Part shown: positions 53,151 to 62,699 of the stretch, one piece after another | Position numbering within the stretch: position 1 is the first letter of the stretch | Layout of the letters: every line of letters starts with the position of its first letter | Origin: Symbiodinium natans | Taxonomy: Eukaryota; Sar; Dinophyceae; Suessiales; Symbiodiniaceae | Assembly (NCBI GenBank): GCA_905221605.1 | Contig: CAJNDS010001935.1 | Coordinates: forward strand, 495,985-559,984 | Direction of reading: 5' to 3' | DNA length: 64,000 nucleotides | Notes under the pieces: model-generated | Seen by the model: only the letters and a program-made list of their open reading frames with translations | Databases searched by the model: none | Told to the model about the DNA's origin: nothing | Position numbers and translations under genes: made by a program

Positions 53151-53369
53151 CTGCCTTCCTTCAAAGCCCGACTGTATGGGATCCGATGCGGTCTGATTGC
53201 TCGTGCATGTTGATAGATTTCAGGTCAAGATGAGCACCAACTCATTCGAGGCACGCCACACTATTGCAAGATGGGTAAAGTGCGATTAGAACCGAATGCC
53301 AGCGTTTCAAGTTGTGAGGGAAGCCGGTGGCTTAAACAGGTAGCATGCTGCCGCCAAAAACACCTAAAG

Positions 53370-53394
53370 ACCACACACACACACACACACATAC
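53370..53394. repeat. (AC)n microsatellite
   Basis: About ten AC units. Confidence 0.9.
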
Positions 53395-53875
53395 TCGTGC
53401 AAGAGCCCAAAGACAGCCTACAAGGCAGGCACAGGCAATTTGCGGCTGTTGCACACTTCGGGTTGGCGGATGTGCTCAAGGGATTGCGATGATCAACCAT
53501 GCCGAGCTTCTCTGGCAGCCGGCCGTACTCCAGCATGCCGAACTTTCCAAGTCTAGACCTTGGCCCATTGGCTGCACCACGCTGCACGGCCCAATCACCA
53601 CCGTTTCGGCGGCGCCGCGCTAAACTCATGATCTTTGGACAGTGGCTTGGGGCATCATGTGCACCAACACTTGCTAAGAGCTTGGCCCCCCATGTCACCC
53701 AAGCTGGGGCCACGGCAGATGCACGAAGCCAAAGTCCTTCTGCCTCCGCGTCACCACGGCGCGCCAGAAAGCACTTCCGAGGTCCAGCGTGGTGGTCAAG
53801 GAGATCCCGGCAGAGAAGTTCAGGAGATCCTGGGCATCGAAGCCTCTCCTCCTACCCTTTTTATGGGGTGTGGGG

Positions 53876-53970
53876 TAGTTTAGGGTTTGCGTCGGTTTAG
53901 GGTTTTTTTTGTCCCAGCCGTTTCGGTTTAGGGTTTGGGGTTTAGGGTTTCGGGTTTGGGGTTTAGGGAT
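53876..53970 (+). repeat. TTTAGGG tracts with a variant tail
   Basis: TTTAGGGTTTGCGTCGGTTTAGGG, then TTTTTTTTGTCCCAGCCG, a diverged tail, then more units to 53968. Confidence 0.85.
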
Positions 53971-54674
53971 GCTACTCCTGATTTTGCAATTCCAGGGGCT
54001 TCCTTTCGCGACCATGAGAAGAACAAATCTCCCATTCCCAACACAGCTTCAGTAGTCTAGCAATTCCCTCCAACTTGAAATAGACTACTGACACCTCGGC
54101 CAAACACTAGATGACAGTTCGTCTTGCACATGCTCGCCAGGCAACGGATGTAAGTGACACTGAGACATGTGGCAAACCCCTACAGCTAGGGCGAATTCCA
54201 TCTTCCACCATCTCTTGCAACAGGCAATGCTCCACCCTTCTTCCATCCAGGTCTCTTGCCAGTTTAGGCCGGGCTGTTTGGACGTGCTCCACCCTCAAAC
54301 CCTGCATCCAGAAGACACGAACGCACGCTGACGAGCTACTTCTCCCGAATCCGGGTCGTGGTCACCCTCCAGGCTGATGGAAGCCCGCGCGTAAGCCTCG
54401 CCAGCACACTGTGGGGGGTTGACAGCCAAGGAATCTCAGAGCATCAGCAAGCCGACCTCGGACAGGGTCCTTTCAATGTCCAGCTCACCCGGCGCGAGGG
54501 CCTCTTGAAAGCTTCAGAGCTAGGGCATGTCTAAAGCGTGAGGCGTAGCCGGTCGTGCCACGCTGAAGGGGAATATCGAAGGATGTTATGACCGACACAG
54601 CTGTTGAGGTTGTAGGGTCTATTGCTTCGGTCTTGCCTTTTCTGACTTCGAGAGTGGGACTCGTTGGGTTACGG

Positions 54675-54890
54675 TCATGCGGGATCTTCCTCGAGTTTTG
54701 AGGCTGCTTTACGGAGCTTGCCGGGCGACTCCCCCCCCCCCCACACACCGAGTTGCTGGATTCTGGCCTGCTTTTGTCTGAAGTCCTCGGGCACCAGACC
54801 ATCTGACCGGTTGGCGTGTGCCGTGCGTACCTCAGTTCTCCCACATGCCACGCAGATCCGATTTTTTATATCCCCAGCAGGGAACTCCAT
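54675..54890 (-). CDS. Small ORF, unknown (72 codons)
   Basis: ATG at 54888-54890: MEFPAGDIKNRICVACGRTE, then FRQKQARIQQLGVWGGGESP and a Lys-rich end. It contains CVAC. A poly-G/C run (54731-54742) sits inside it, so the frame after that point is uncertain. Could be one exon. Confidence 0.3.
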   Translation of the reverse strand: MEFPAGDIKNRICVACGRTEVRTAHANRSDGLVPEDFRQKQARIQQLGVWGGGESPGKLRKAASKLEEDPA

Positions 54891-55007
54891 TTGCCAAGAG
54901 GGGCCACAGCAGAATACAGCGGACGCGCAGGCACCATCCAGTTCTCAGGCTTCCAGACCCTGGTGGCCGCAACCCACAAAGATACTCTCCTCCCCCTTTT
55001 GCGAACA

Positions 55008-55067
55008 CCCCCTAACGTTAAATACTCCCATTATAACTATAATATAGTATATGGGGAGTGTTTAGGG
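55008..55067. repeat. Short inverted repeat
   Basis: CCCCTAACGTTAAATACTCCC and GGGGAGTGTTTAGGGG around TATAATATAGTATA. Confidence 0.7.
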
Positions 55068-55069
55068 GA

Positions 55070-56480
55070 CTACAGACCTCTTCTTGGACCGGCGATTCTC
55101 TCTCAACCCTCTGAAGCCGCCAGTGATCGCCAGTGCATAAGGCCCCTTTCATTTATCTTTGTCTCTGCCACGGGTGTCTTGACGTCGGTTTTCTTGTAAC
55201 TTTGTTGAATCTGCAGACTGTAAACTCTACGATGTTCACATTCGCCACGACGATGCTTTTCACGCTACTGGGTGCCCGCCCTAAGGCGACGCGACCCACG
55301 CGGGCAAAAGGCGACTCACCCCAAGCAGACGCCCCTGAATGCAAAAGGCAACCCATGCTATAGACTTTGATGCGGTAGATTGAGCATAGGGCCTATATGG
55401 TAGGTTACGGGAGGGTTCCGGGTTTTACAGCCGCAGTGAGACATCCGCCACACATGTTGGACAACTGCCTTGTGACACCTACGCGAGACCCCAAAAGATA
55501 ACTATATTAAGGAATGTGCCAGAACAGAAAGCTGCAAGGGGACGCCCTGGCGAGACGCCCACGTGTCATGAAGATAACTGCCCCACGCCTCTTGCCCGCG
55601 CAAGACGCCTTGCGTCAACCACCCAGTACCAACCACGCCTTTTCACACATTGCCCCGCCGTTTTGTGATGGTCCGGGGCTTTGGCTTTCACAGAAAAGCA
55701 AGAAACAGCGGCCATTCGCGACATCGGTTCATAGCAGAATGCAGGAATAGTCAGTCACCTACATCCGGTATTTCACCGCGTGCACTAAGTGTCGGGCGTT
55801 CAAGGGCTCAGGCCACCCGTGCTCGATGGCCGAAAAGACTTCGCGAAGATACTCACCTGGAAAATTGTCTTCAAGCGCTTCACGGAGTTCAGGCCTGAAC
55901 AACTAAGATGTGTCCGGCGGCTTCAAGCCTAACCCTTTTTGACTCTAACCTCCTCTTCCACCCTGACAAATCTACATGTCGATCTTGTAGAATGGGGAAA
56001 CAAGGCAAACCGAGCAGCGGTTGACAGTGACGTCGAGCAGGGGATTGTCGCCCTTCGCGAAGGCCAAGCCCCGGATCTTGGCCAGGCTTGCGTTAGCAGG
56101 GGCGGAGATTCAGATTCCCTCACAACGTATGCGCGCGTAACGAATGAGCACCCATGCCACATAGCTGCTGCCCCCGCTGATTTTGCCAACTGATTTTGCC
56201 AAAGCTCTCGGTCCAGCGTCATCTCGAAATGCCCGACCAACACGTCCATCATGCCTGACATACCAGCACCAAACGGCAAGGCAATGCTCAGTGTGCGGCC
56301 AAACAGGATGCCAAGCCATACGTTTGCTAAGCGCAGAGCCTTTGGCATCCTTTTCTTGGAGGTTTGAGGGTTTGGGAATTGCACTCTGGCAAATCGAAGC
56401 TCAATCACAACAAGTCGGCTTCCAACACGTTGAACGATGATTTGCACAAAGACCGCAGCTGGGGTCAAAATATGGGCGCC
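55070..56480. other. No gene established
   Basis: A 186-codon minus-strand frame (56489-55929) includes ELWQNQLAKSAGAAAMW, which resembles an OPR repeat helix, but the rest is unlike it. Otherwise overlapping frames only. Confidence 0.3.
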
Positions 56481-56482
56481 CT

Positions 56483-57186
56483 TTGCCACTGGACATGTGT
56501 TGCCCTACAAAGAAGTACATGGGCGGTTATAGGGTGTTGGGGACCAAAAAGAAAATGCAGTATGATTTCTGCGGCAACCCCAAGTCCCGTTTAAGTCCCA
56601 CGCTGGAGGCCGGGCTCTCCATGATGAGCGTGGCCTGCGCATTCATCTTTGAACCAAGGCTTTAGAACTCCATTTAGGGCCATGGTATCGTATGGAGGTA
56701 TTTCATGTTGTTGCAGCTTCTTATGGGGAATTAAACCTCTACTACAATTACAATGTGGCCCGGCATCCGCTGACCAGCAAGAATGGCCACAGGGCACATG
56801 TCAGCTTCAAGGACTATGCTCATGGGGCTTGCAGCGCAGTGTCAGCTGCAGAGCTTTTTCCGCGCATCAGCGCTTCAAGGGAAACAACTCCGGGAGCCTT
56901 GGACAATGTCAAGTTCAGCTCCAGGGCCTCCTTCTCCCCGTGGAGCCTGGGCAAAGCGAGCTGCGATTGCATGCAGTTTGATCCGGCGGGATCTGTGCTC
57001 CCAAGACTTGGCATCCTCTTTAGACCCGACACACAACTTCCACGCCCCCAGAGCACAAGCCGAGCAAATGGACGCAGCTCTCCAAGCAAGCGATTCATCA
57101 TATTCATCATGCAACTCTATTGGCACACTGGGGTCAGGAGAAGCCCTCGCGCGTCGATCTTCATAGTGAGTCCGTCCTCTTGCTAA
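56483..57186 (+). CDS. Possible plus-strand exons
   Basis: One piece (56501-56665) reads MDMCCPTKKYMGGYRVLGTK, KKMQYDFCGNPKSRLSPTLE and GLSMMSVACAFIFEPRL before a TAG. A second (56692-57186) reads VAASYGELNLYYNYNVARHP, then HRAHVSFKDYAHGACSAVSA. A competing minus-strand reading exists at 56875-57110 (SVPIELHDEYDESLAWRAAS). The strand is therefore unsure and no family is recognised. Confidence 0.3.
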
Positions 57187-57209
57187 GATCAAGTCCTTCA
57201 CATCCTCAC

Positions 57210-60200
57210 CTGTGAAAAAATTGTCGTGGCCGGGAGGCAGCAGCGGGAGGCGCAGGCGCTCCAAACGCACCTGGCGATTAACAGAAGACGTTGGAGGAAG
57301 CAGCAGATATGTAGAATTCTCAGTAGTTCCACAGGTCAGGCCCTTGACTCAACAAAACTTCAAGTCTCGAATCCCCACACCCTGCAATGCAGTGCTGCCT
57401 GACGTCCCTTCAAAACTTCACAAAACTGATTATTTTCTTCAGGCTTGGAATGTCCAACTCTTGCACAGCTGCCGAAGAGCAGCTAAGGTGTGCAACCCTC
57501 TGGGGAGAAAGCACCTTGCCAAACTCCTCAAAGTCTTATAGCTGCATTATAGCTCCAAGCTGCCCCCGGTTTCCCGCTAGGCTGCAAGCCTCCGGAATCA
57601 CCGCCTGGCAATGCATGACACTGGAGGGGCCTTGATGCCGTGGTAGAAACCCCACAGCATCACAAAGGACGATGCCACCCCTCTTTGGGAGGCTGAACCG
57701 GTATGGGTCTTGAGGCCCTGAGAAGGCGCCTTCCTGCGCCAAGATGTCTGTTGCATCTTCCGCAGGAAGGATGCAGACCCATCAACCCCCCACGCCTTGT
57801 TGCCCTCGATGATGCTCACCGACCCCACCGCCGTGAGTTTCCCCGGTGTCGCAGGCAGCAGGTTGTTCAGGTTGGTGCCGTTGCCTTCACAGCTCCAAAG
57901 GCTTCTTGTGCTTCAGGCTGCGCAAGTCCACTGACATGCCTTGGAGGCATCTCACACGCCTCAAGCTGTCCTCACACATCCCTAGAGCTCACCTATCGCG
58001 GTCTCCAGCAGCTTCATCGGCGCAGCGGCGCTGGACGTCAGCCGTATCTTGGGGAACTGCCTCCTTCAGCTCTCAGGGGGCTCTGCGGGCTTCGTGGGCT
58101 TTGTGAGGCCTTGCTTCCCGGCAACTCCGACTCACCCAATCCGAAGCCCGTGACCCGAAAGCTCCAAGCGACCAGCAACACAAGCAAAGGCTGCACCCCA
58201 TGCCCAGAACCGCAAACTCTGCCTGACTCTACACTAGACCGTCAGACGACGCGAAACTCCGGACCGGGGCGCATGGATGGGAGGTCCACACCCACAGCCG
58301 CCTTCACGGAGGTGCCTGCAAAGACCGAGCTGACGGCCTGAGGAAGCTGTCGTGATTCGGACGCTCTCCGTTTTTCAGTGCTAGACGTCCGCTGAAACAC
58401 ATTTTTTTTTGGGAGGCCTGGAGTGGCAGCTTGGGTTTATGAGGAAGGCTTCCAGCTGCATCCCCCTCCCCCAAGCACCTGGGAAGCCTGCGAGTAAGCA
58501 TGGAGGTAGGAGTGAAGCAGCATCATCGGCAGCGACTCCTCCTTTGCCTCACGGATCCATGGCATTCACCCTAAACTTTACCCCAAACCCTAAACCCGAA
58601 ACCCTAAACCCGAAACCCTAAACCCGAAACCCTAAACCCTAAACCCTAAACCCTTTTGCCGGAACCCTAAGCCCGAAACCCTAAGCCCTAAACCCAAAAA
58701 GCCATGCTTGAGGAGACCCCGGCCTCGCACCTGTCCGGCGTGCAACCCTGGCCTGGGCTGCTGATCTCACAGCTCAGGGAATCCCAGAGAGGTCAGGGTT
58801 TAGGGTTCAATGCGAGGCGTTTGGGTTTAGGGTATAGGGTTTAGGGTAGAGGGTTTAGAGGGTTTAGGGTTTAGGGTTTAGGGGTTTAGGGGTTTAGGGG
58901 TTTAGGGTTTAGGGTTATTTTGCTACCGGTCTAGCCATGCTCGGCAACTGCGGGTTTAGGGTTCAGGGTTTAGGGTTTAGGGTTTAGGGTTTGGGGTTTG
59001 GGGTTTGGGGTTTGGGGTTTAGGGTTTTTTTTTTGCCACCCGCCCAGCACTCCTGCACACTGCGGGGGATACCTCAGAGGGTCTCCACATGGTTGCTGAC
59101 AATTGCTGGGTTTAGGGTTTGGGTGGGCTGCACTTCTCATAGAAGTGCTGCCAGAATGGTGTTTGAGGACGCAAGTCCAAGCTTGTGGGAAGCACGATTT
59201 GCTTCTGAGTTCTGGCCTGGGCCCCTGGAATGCCGTTCAAAGTCAAGTGGCTCGCCAGAAACTTCTCCGTCACAGGTCCGGGCAAAAGGGCTGTCGTCGT
59301 AACATCTTTCACAGTGATGTGAACCTCGGACCAAAACATCTTGCAACTTCCGCACGATATCCACCCAAACAGCGATACAATTCTTTTCCGTTTACACTTG
59401 TAGTGGAGCTGCTCTTGTGCCAACAGGAAAAAGGAACCAAGCTACGATGGCCGCCAAACTCACCCACCTGGCCTGGTCAGTCTCGCATCGCTCGTTGCTC
59501 TCTTCTGGCAATTCTGGCACAAGGCAGTGGCCCTGGATGCTGAACTGGTGGGCCAACTCCCCGACCCTGCCAGGGCGTTTGGGGGTTCAGGAGGCTGGCT
59601 CTGCGGATGCCAGGGTCATGAAAGGTCCATGCCCGGATCTCTCAGTCCCTGGTGCCTCATCGGAATCTGAACGAAGGCTTGACCCAGACTTTCAGGTATG
59701 ATGCTGGCAAGCACTGGCCAAAACGAAGTGAGGAAGATCTCCTGAGTGCTCGGTTGCCGGTATGCGCCACGTTTACTGTACCAGATTGAGGGATAAGCTG
59801 CAAATTCCAGGCAAGCGACATCCATGTTTCCGTACGCGGCGACCAGGTAATTGATGAGGCCTCCAGAGCAAAGCTTTGGGGTTTCTTTGTGGCGAGGCAG
59901 TGTGGAGTGCCAAGGGAAGTTCACATAAGCAATGGCTTTAGGGTTTAGAGTTTACGGCTTAGGGTTCAGGGTCAAGTCGGCGAAAAGCAGTGTGCGGGCA
60001 AGGACGCGGGCACGATCCCCACTCAAAACCGTTAAGCCACACGCCCGCACAAGTCAAAATGTTGGACACCGGGTGTGTGTCAAGCCCCCCCCCCCCCCGA
60101 ACCCTTTTTTGCAAACCGGACTTGATGACTGCCAGCCTGAACCCGAAACCCTAAACCCGTTTCCCTTTTGCAGCCAGTCTCCTCACCACTGCCTGCCTCG

Positions 60201-62691
60201 CCCCTATTCCCAGCAGCCCTAAACCCTAAACCCTACTACCCTAAACCCTAAACTCTGAGCCCTAAGCCCTAAACGCGAAACCGTTAAACTGCATGTGGCC
60301 TTGAACGAGACCCCCGCGGCCGAACTCAAACTTCACGTCGGACACGGCCTTGGGGAGCACCTCCCAGTGCCCACCTGGCAGAAAAGGTAAGAGATGTAAG
60401 CACCTCGAAAGGGTTAGGGTTTTTGGGGTTTAAGGTTTAGGGTTTAGGGCTCAGAAGGGGCCAAGTACTTGAGTTTAAGGTCACTGACCAGCTCAGCAAG
60501 AGACTCGGCGTGGGAGGGCGCGCGCGTCTGGGAGGGAACATGCAACTCCCAACTCCCAAGGCCCATGCTTGCGCGCCTTCGCTCAGCTTGAACTCGCCTT
60601 TCATCTTGAAGGTGGCCTTCAAAGGCCCCTCTTTGAGGCTATCGGCCTTCTTGTAACCGAACGTGAAGACCTGCAGATGGCAAAAACTTCGCACGAAAGA
60701 GGTCGACTTGGATGAACAGCGTTTCCAGGTGTCCGGTTCCCACTGCCAGGCAAGGTCTGTGACCGCTGGGCCCCGGGCCGGCCGGAAGAAGCTGTCGAGG
60801 GAAGACGCTGCCTTGGTGATGCCCTCAACCGCGGAGTCGGGTGCTTTGAAATCGATTCCTGGTGACAACGCTCGCAAGTTTGAAGCTCTTGGGTCATGTT
60901 GGAGCTTGGGATGTGGATTCACCGAGCTGACCGAAGTAAGGTGTTGAAAGCATGCAAAAAATCAGAGAAATCAAGTATGGACCACCAGAACGGGCGGTTC
61001 TCAATGTGGTTTAACACAGGGCTTGGCTGAAAAGTGCACCATGGACAGTGAAAGCTTCCAAGGGGGTTGATCAGCTGCATATATGAAGCCCCAAGTATCC
61101 CCTAACTCTCATTACACTCATGATGCGTATGATTGGGCAGAGGTCCTTGGACATAGGCGTGAACAATGCCAGGCCCATCTCGGCCTTCGATCTCGAAGAG
61201 GAATGTCGTGTCACTGTTGCGCACCAGCTTCCCCACAACGTCGAAGCTCACAACTTGAATCTGCTCAATGAGGAAGTGCACATCACCAATGGGAGTTGCA
61301 GGCACGACCATGCGGATGGATGCATTGCCGTGGTCCTCGGGCGGGTAGCGGATGGTGTCCAGCTCTTCCTGCGCTCGGCAGGCTTTGGACTCGAAGCTTC
61401 CCTTCCGTGTCGGCACCTTGACAGGTGCTCTGATCTTGTGAGGTTTGGCGAGGCTCTCGCGCGTCGAGCTGCTCTTGCTGTGGGCCTCTGAGGAGCTGGC
61501 CTCTGAGTCTGTTGCTGTTTGAAGCAGCACTGGGTGGCTTTTCAGCTGCCCACCGGCTGGTAGTTTGCCCCACGTGAACTCATCGACGACGCTCAGAAGG
61601 TTTGCTTGCACAGTATCTGGGGGCAGCACGTACTGCGGCTTTTCGGCATCATGGGTGCCATATCCCCACTGCGCTGCATGGATGTCATCCAAGCGCCGCA
61701 GCTGCAGCTGAAGTGCATTGTACAAGGCGTGTGCCTTGTCACGCGTGGCGCACAAACGTTCCGTGACTTCCGATTGGCCATACAAGAACCCGGGCTTCAT
61801 CCGCTTGATAAGAACACACGGCTCCTCATAGATGTCAAAGGAAGGCTTTTTCATACCCACCAGGTTGACCTGGAGCTGGCCGTGGGTCATCTCGAGCCGG
61901 CTCAACCGATCGGATCTCAACGGCCATTCCAGCAAACGGAGGAAGCCGCAATTGAGGACTGCCATGACCGTTCGCGCATTCTTGCCATCGTTGTCTTTCC
62001 AGATGAACTCATCCGCAAAGAACACGTAGCCAAAATCCTGCGTTGGAGGCGCCGCCAAAGCCGACACCATTATGGCTTTGACATCCAAGGTCATCTGAAG
62101 CATGGACTGGATCTTCAGATGCAAACCCCCCTGCTCATTTCCGACGACGTCGAGGCTCACGTTTCCATAAGCAATGAGGATTCTGTCGATCAACGTCATG
62201 TCCGGCTCGTTTGCTGTTGGTCGCTGGAACTCGGGCGGCACACGCGCGTCCATGGTGTCAGCCGCCTTGAAGACCCTCTGCCGCCCCCCTCTGGGAGACC
62301 GGGTCATGTGCTTGGTCTGACGAACTTCTGCTCCACCAGCCCCGCCCCAAAGCTTGATCTTCCCAACAGGGTCCAGCGTGATTTTGCCACCTGAGCACGC
62401 GAGGCCAAAAGGCTGAGCCCAAGCTTCAGGAAGCCCCAAGGCAATGTCCTTGACCTCTGCAGCGACGATCTCCCATTTCGCTGTTGCATTGTCACTGGCA
62501 TCGGCCTTCTGCACCCAATTGCTGACAGATGCCAGAGCCAACAGCATGCGATGGGAGTCGAACCTGAAGCCCTGAAACTCTGCTTCCACCAGTGTGCCGT
62601 TCGACGGGAGCTTTGGAAGCAGATCCTTAGAACCGGCAGGTGCTTGCGAGTAGCCCAGGGCATGTTCATCAATCTTGCCACGGTTCGCGTC
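57210..62691 (-). CDS. Multi-exon gene for a large beta-rich protein (possible bridge-like lipid-transfer protein)
   Basis: At least eight minus-strand exons: 62691-61102, 60922-60437, 60374-60292, 59935-59616, 59339-59132, about 58070-57993, 57884 to about 57710, and 57270-57210. Signals: acceptor AG|GACGCG before 62691; acceptor TGCCAG before 60374; donor GTTTAA at 60292; acceptor from CCCTAAAG before 59935; donor GCAGCC at 59131; donor GTGAGC at 57992; acceptor CGCCAG before 57270 and donor GTGAGG at 57209. The sequence alternates beta-like segments (IAYGNVSLDVVGNEQGGLHL, VHITVKDVTTTALLPGP, VKFEFGRGGLVQG) with aromatic patches (LEFAAYPSIWYSKRG). Such repeating beta grooves occur in VPS13/SABRE/Hobbit-type lipid-transfer proteins. 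I offer that only as a guess: no diagnostic motif is seen and exon order is inferred from position. Confidence 0.55.
58566..58702 (+). repeat. CCCTAAA/CCCGAAA array in an intron
   Basis: Alternating CCCTAAACCCGAAA units, a higher-order pattern, and then CCCTTTTGCCGGAACCCTAAG. It lies between exons of the large minus-strand gene. Confidence 0.9.
58796..59048 (+). repeat. TTTAGGG arrays with two tail copies
   Basis: The first array (58796-58917) ends TTATTTTGCTACCGGTCTAGCC. The second (58953-59030) ends TTTTTTTTTGCCACCCGCCCAGC. Two cassettes in tandem, each array plus tail. Confidence 0.95.
59936..59972 (+). repeat. Telomere-like tract abutting a splice acceptor
   Basis: On the minus strand the sequence runs AACTCTAAACCCTAAAG and then the exon CCATTGCTTATGTGAAC (AYVNFPWHS), so the acceptor AG is the end of the repeat. 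Confidence 0.6.
60075..60290 (+). repeat. CCCTAAA tracts and poly-C run in an intron
   Basis: C14 at 60086-60099, CCCTTTTTTGCAAACCGGACTTG (junction motif) at 60103-60125, and CCCTAAA/CCCTAAG units at 60137-60157 and 60217-60275. Confidence 0.85.
60410..60450 (+). repeat. TTTAGGG tract in an intron
   Basis: GGGTTAGGGTTTTTGGGGTTTAAGG, then TTTAGGG units, between the exons at 60437-60922 and 60374-60292. Part may overlap the end of the longer frame. Confidence 0.75.
61102..62691 (-). CDS. Largest exon of the 57.2-62.7 kb gene (about 530 codons)
   Basis: Open without a stop from an AG|G acceptor at 62692 (a TAG lies just upstream, within the intron) to a TAG at 61102. It reads DEHALGYSQAPAGSKDLLPK at its start, a beta-rich middle (FGYVFFADEFIWKDNDGKNA, MTHGQLQVNLVGMKKP), a Ser-rich linker (DSEASSSEAHSKSSSTRESL) and a beta-rich end (GDVHFLIEQIQVVSFDVVGK, FLFEIEGRDGPG). 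The exon probably ends before the TAG, since the last 15 residues (PLPNHTHHECNES) look like intron. Confidence 0.6.
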   Translation of the reverse strand, partial: DANRGKIDEHALGYSQAPAGSKDLLPKLPSNGTLVEAEFQGFRFDSHRMLLALASVSNWVQKADASDNATAKWEIVAAEVKDIALGLPEAWAQPFGLACSGGKITLDPVGKIKLWGGAGGAEVRQTKHMTRSPRGGRQRVFKAADTMDARVPPEFQRPTANEPDMTLIDRILIAYGNVSLDVVGNEQGGLHLKIQSMLQMTLDVKAIMVSALAAPPTQDFGYVFFADEFIWKDNDGKNARTVMAVLNCGFLRLLEWPLRSDRLSRLEMTHGQLQVNLVGMKKPSFDIYEEPCVLIKRMKPGFLYGQSEVTERLCATRDKAHALYNALQLQLRRLDDIHAAQWGYGTHDAEKPQYVLPPDTVQANLLSVVDEFTWGKLPAGGQLKSHPVLLQTATDSEASSSEAHSKSSSTRESLAKPHKIRAPVKVPTRKGSFESKACRAQEELDTIRYPPEDHGNASIRMVVPATPIGDVHFLIEQIQVVSFDVVGKLVRNSDTTFLFEIEGRDGPGIVHAYVQGPLPNHTHHECNES

Positions 62692-62699
62692 CTACTCTC

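Noticed and set aside
61606-62394. 262-codon plus-strand frame
   Set aside because: Opposite strand of the large minus-strand exon, which has better composition and a splice acceptor.
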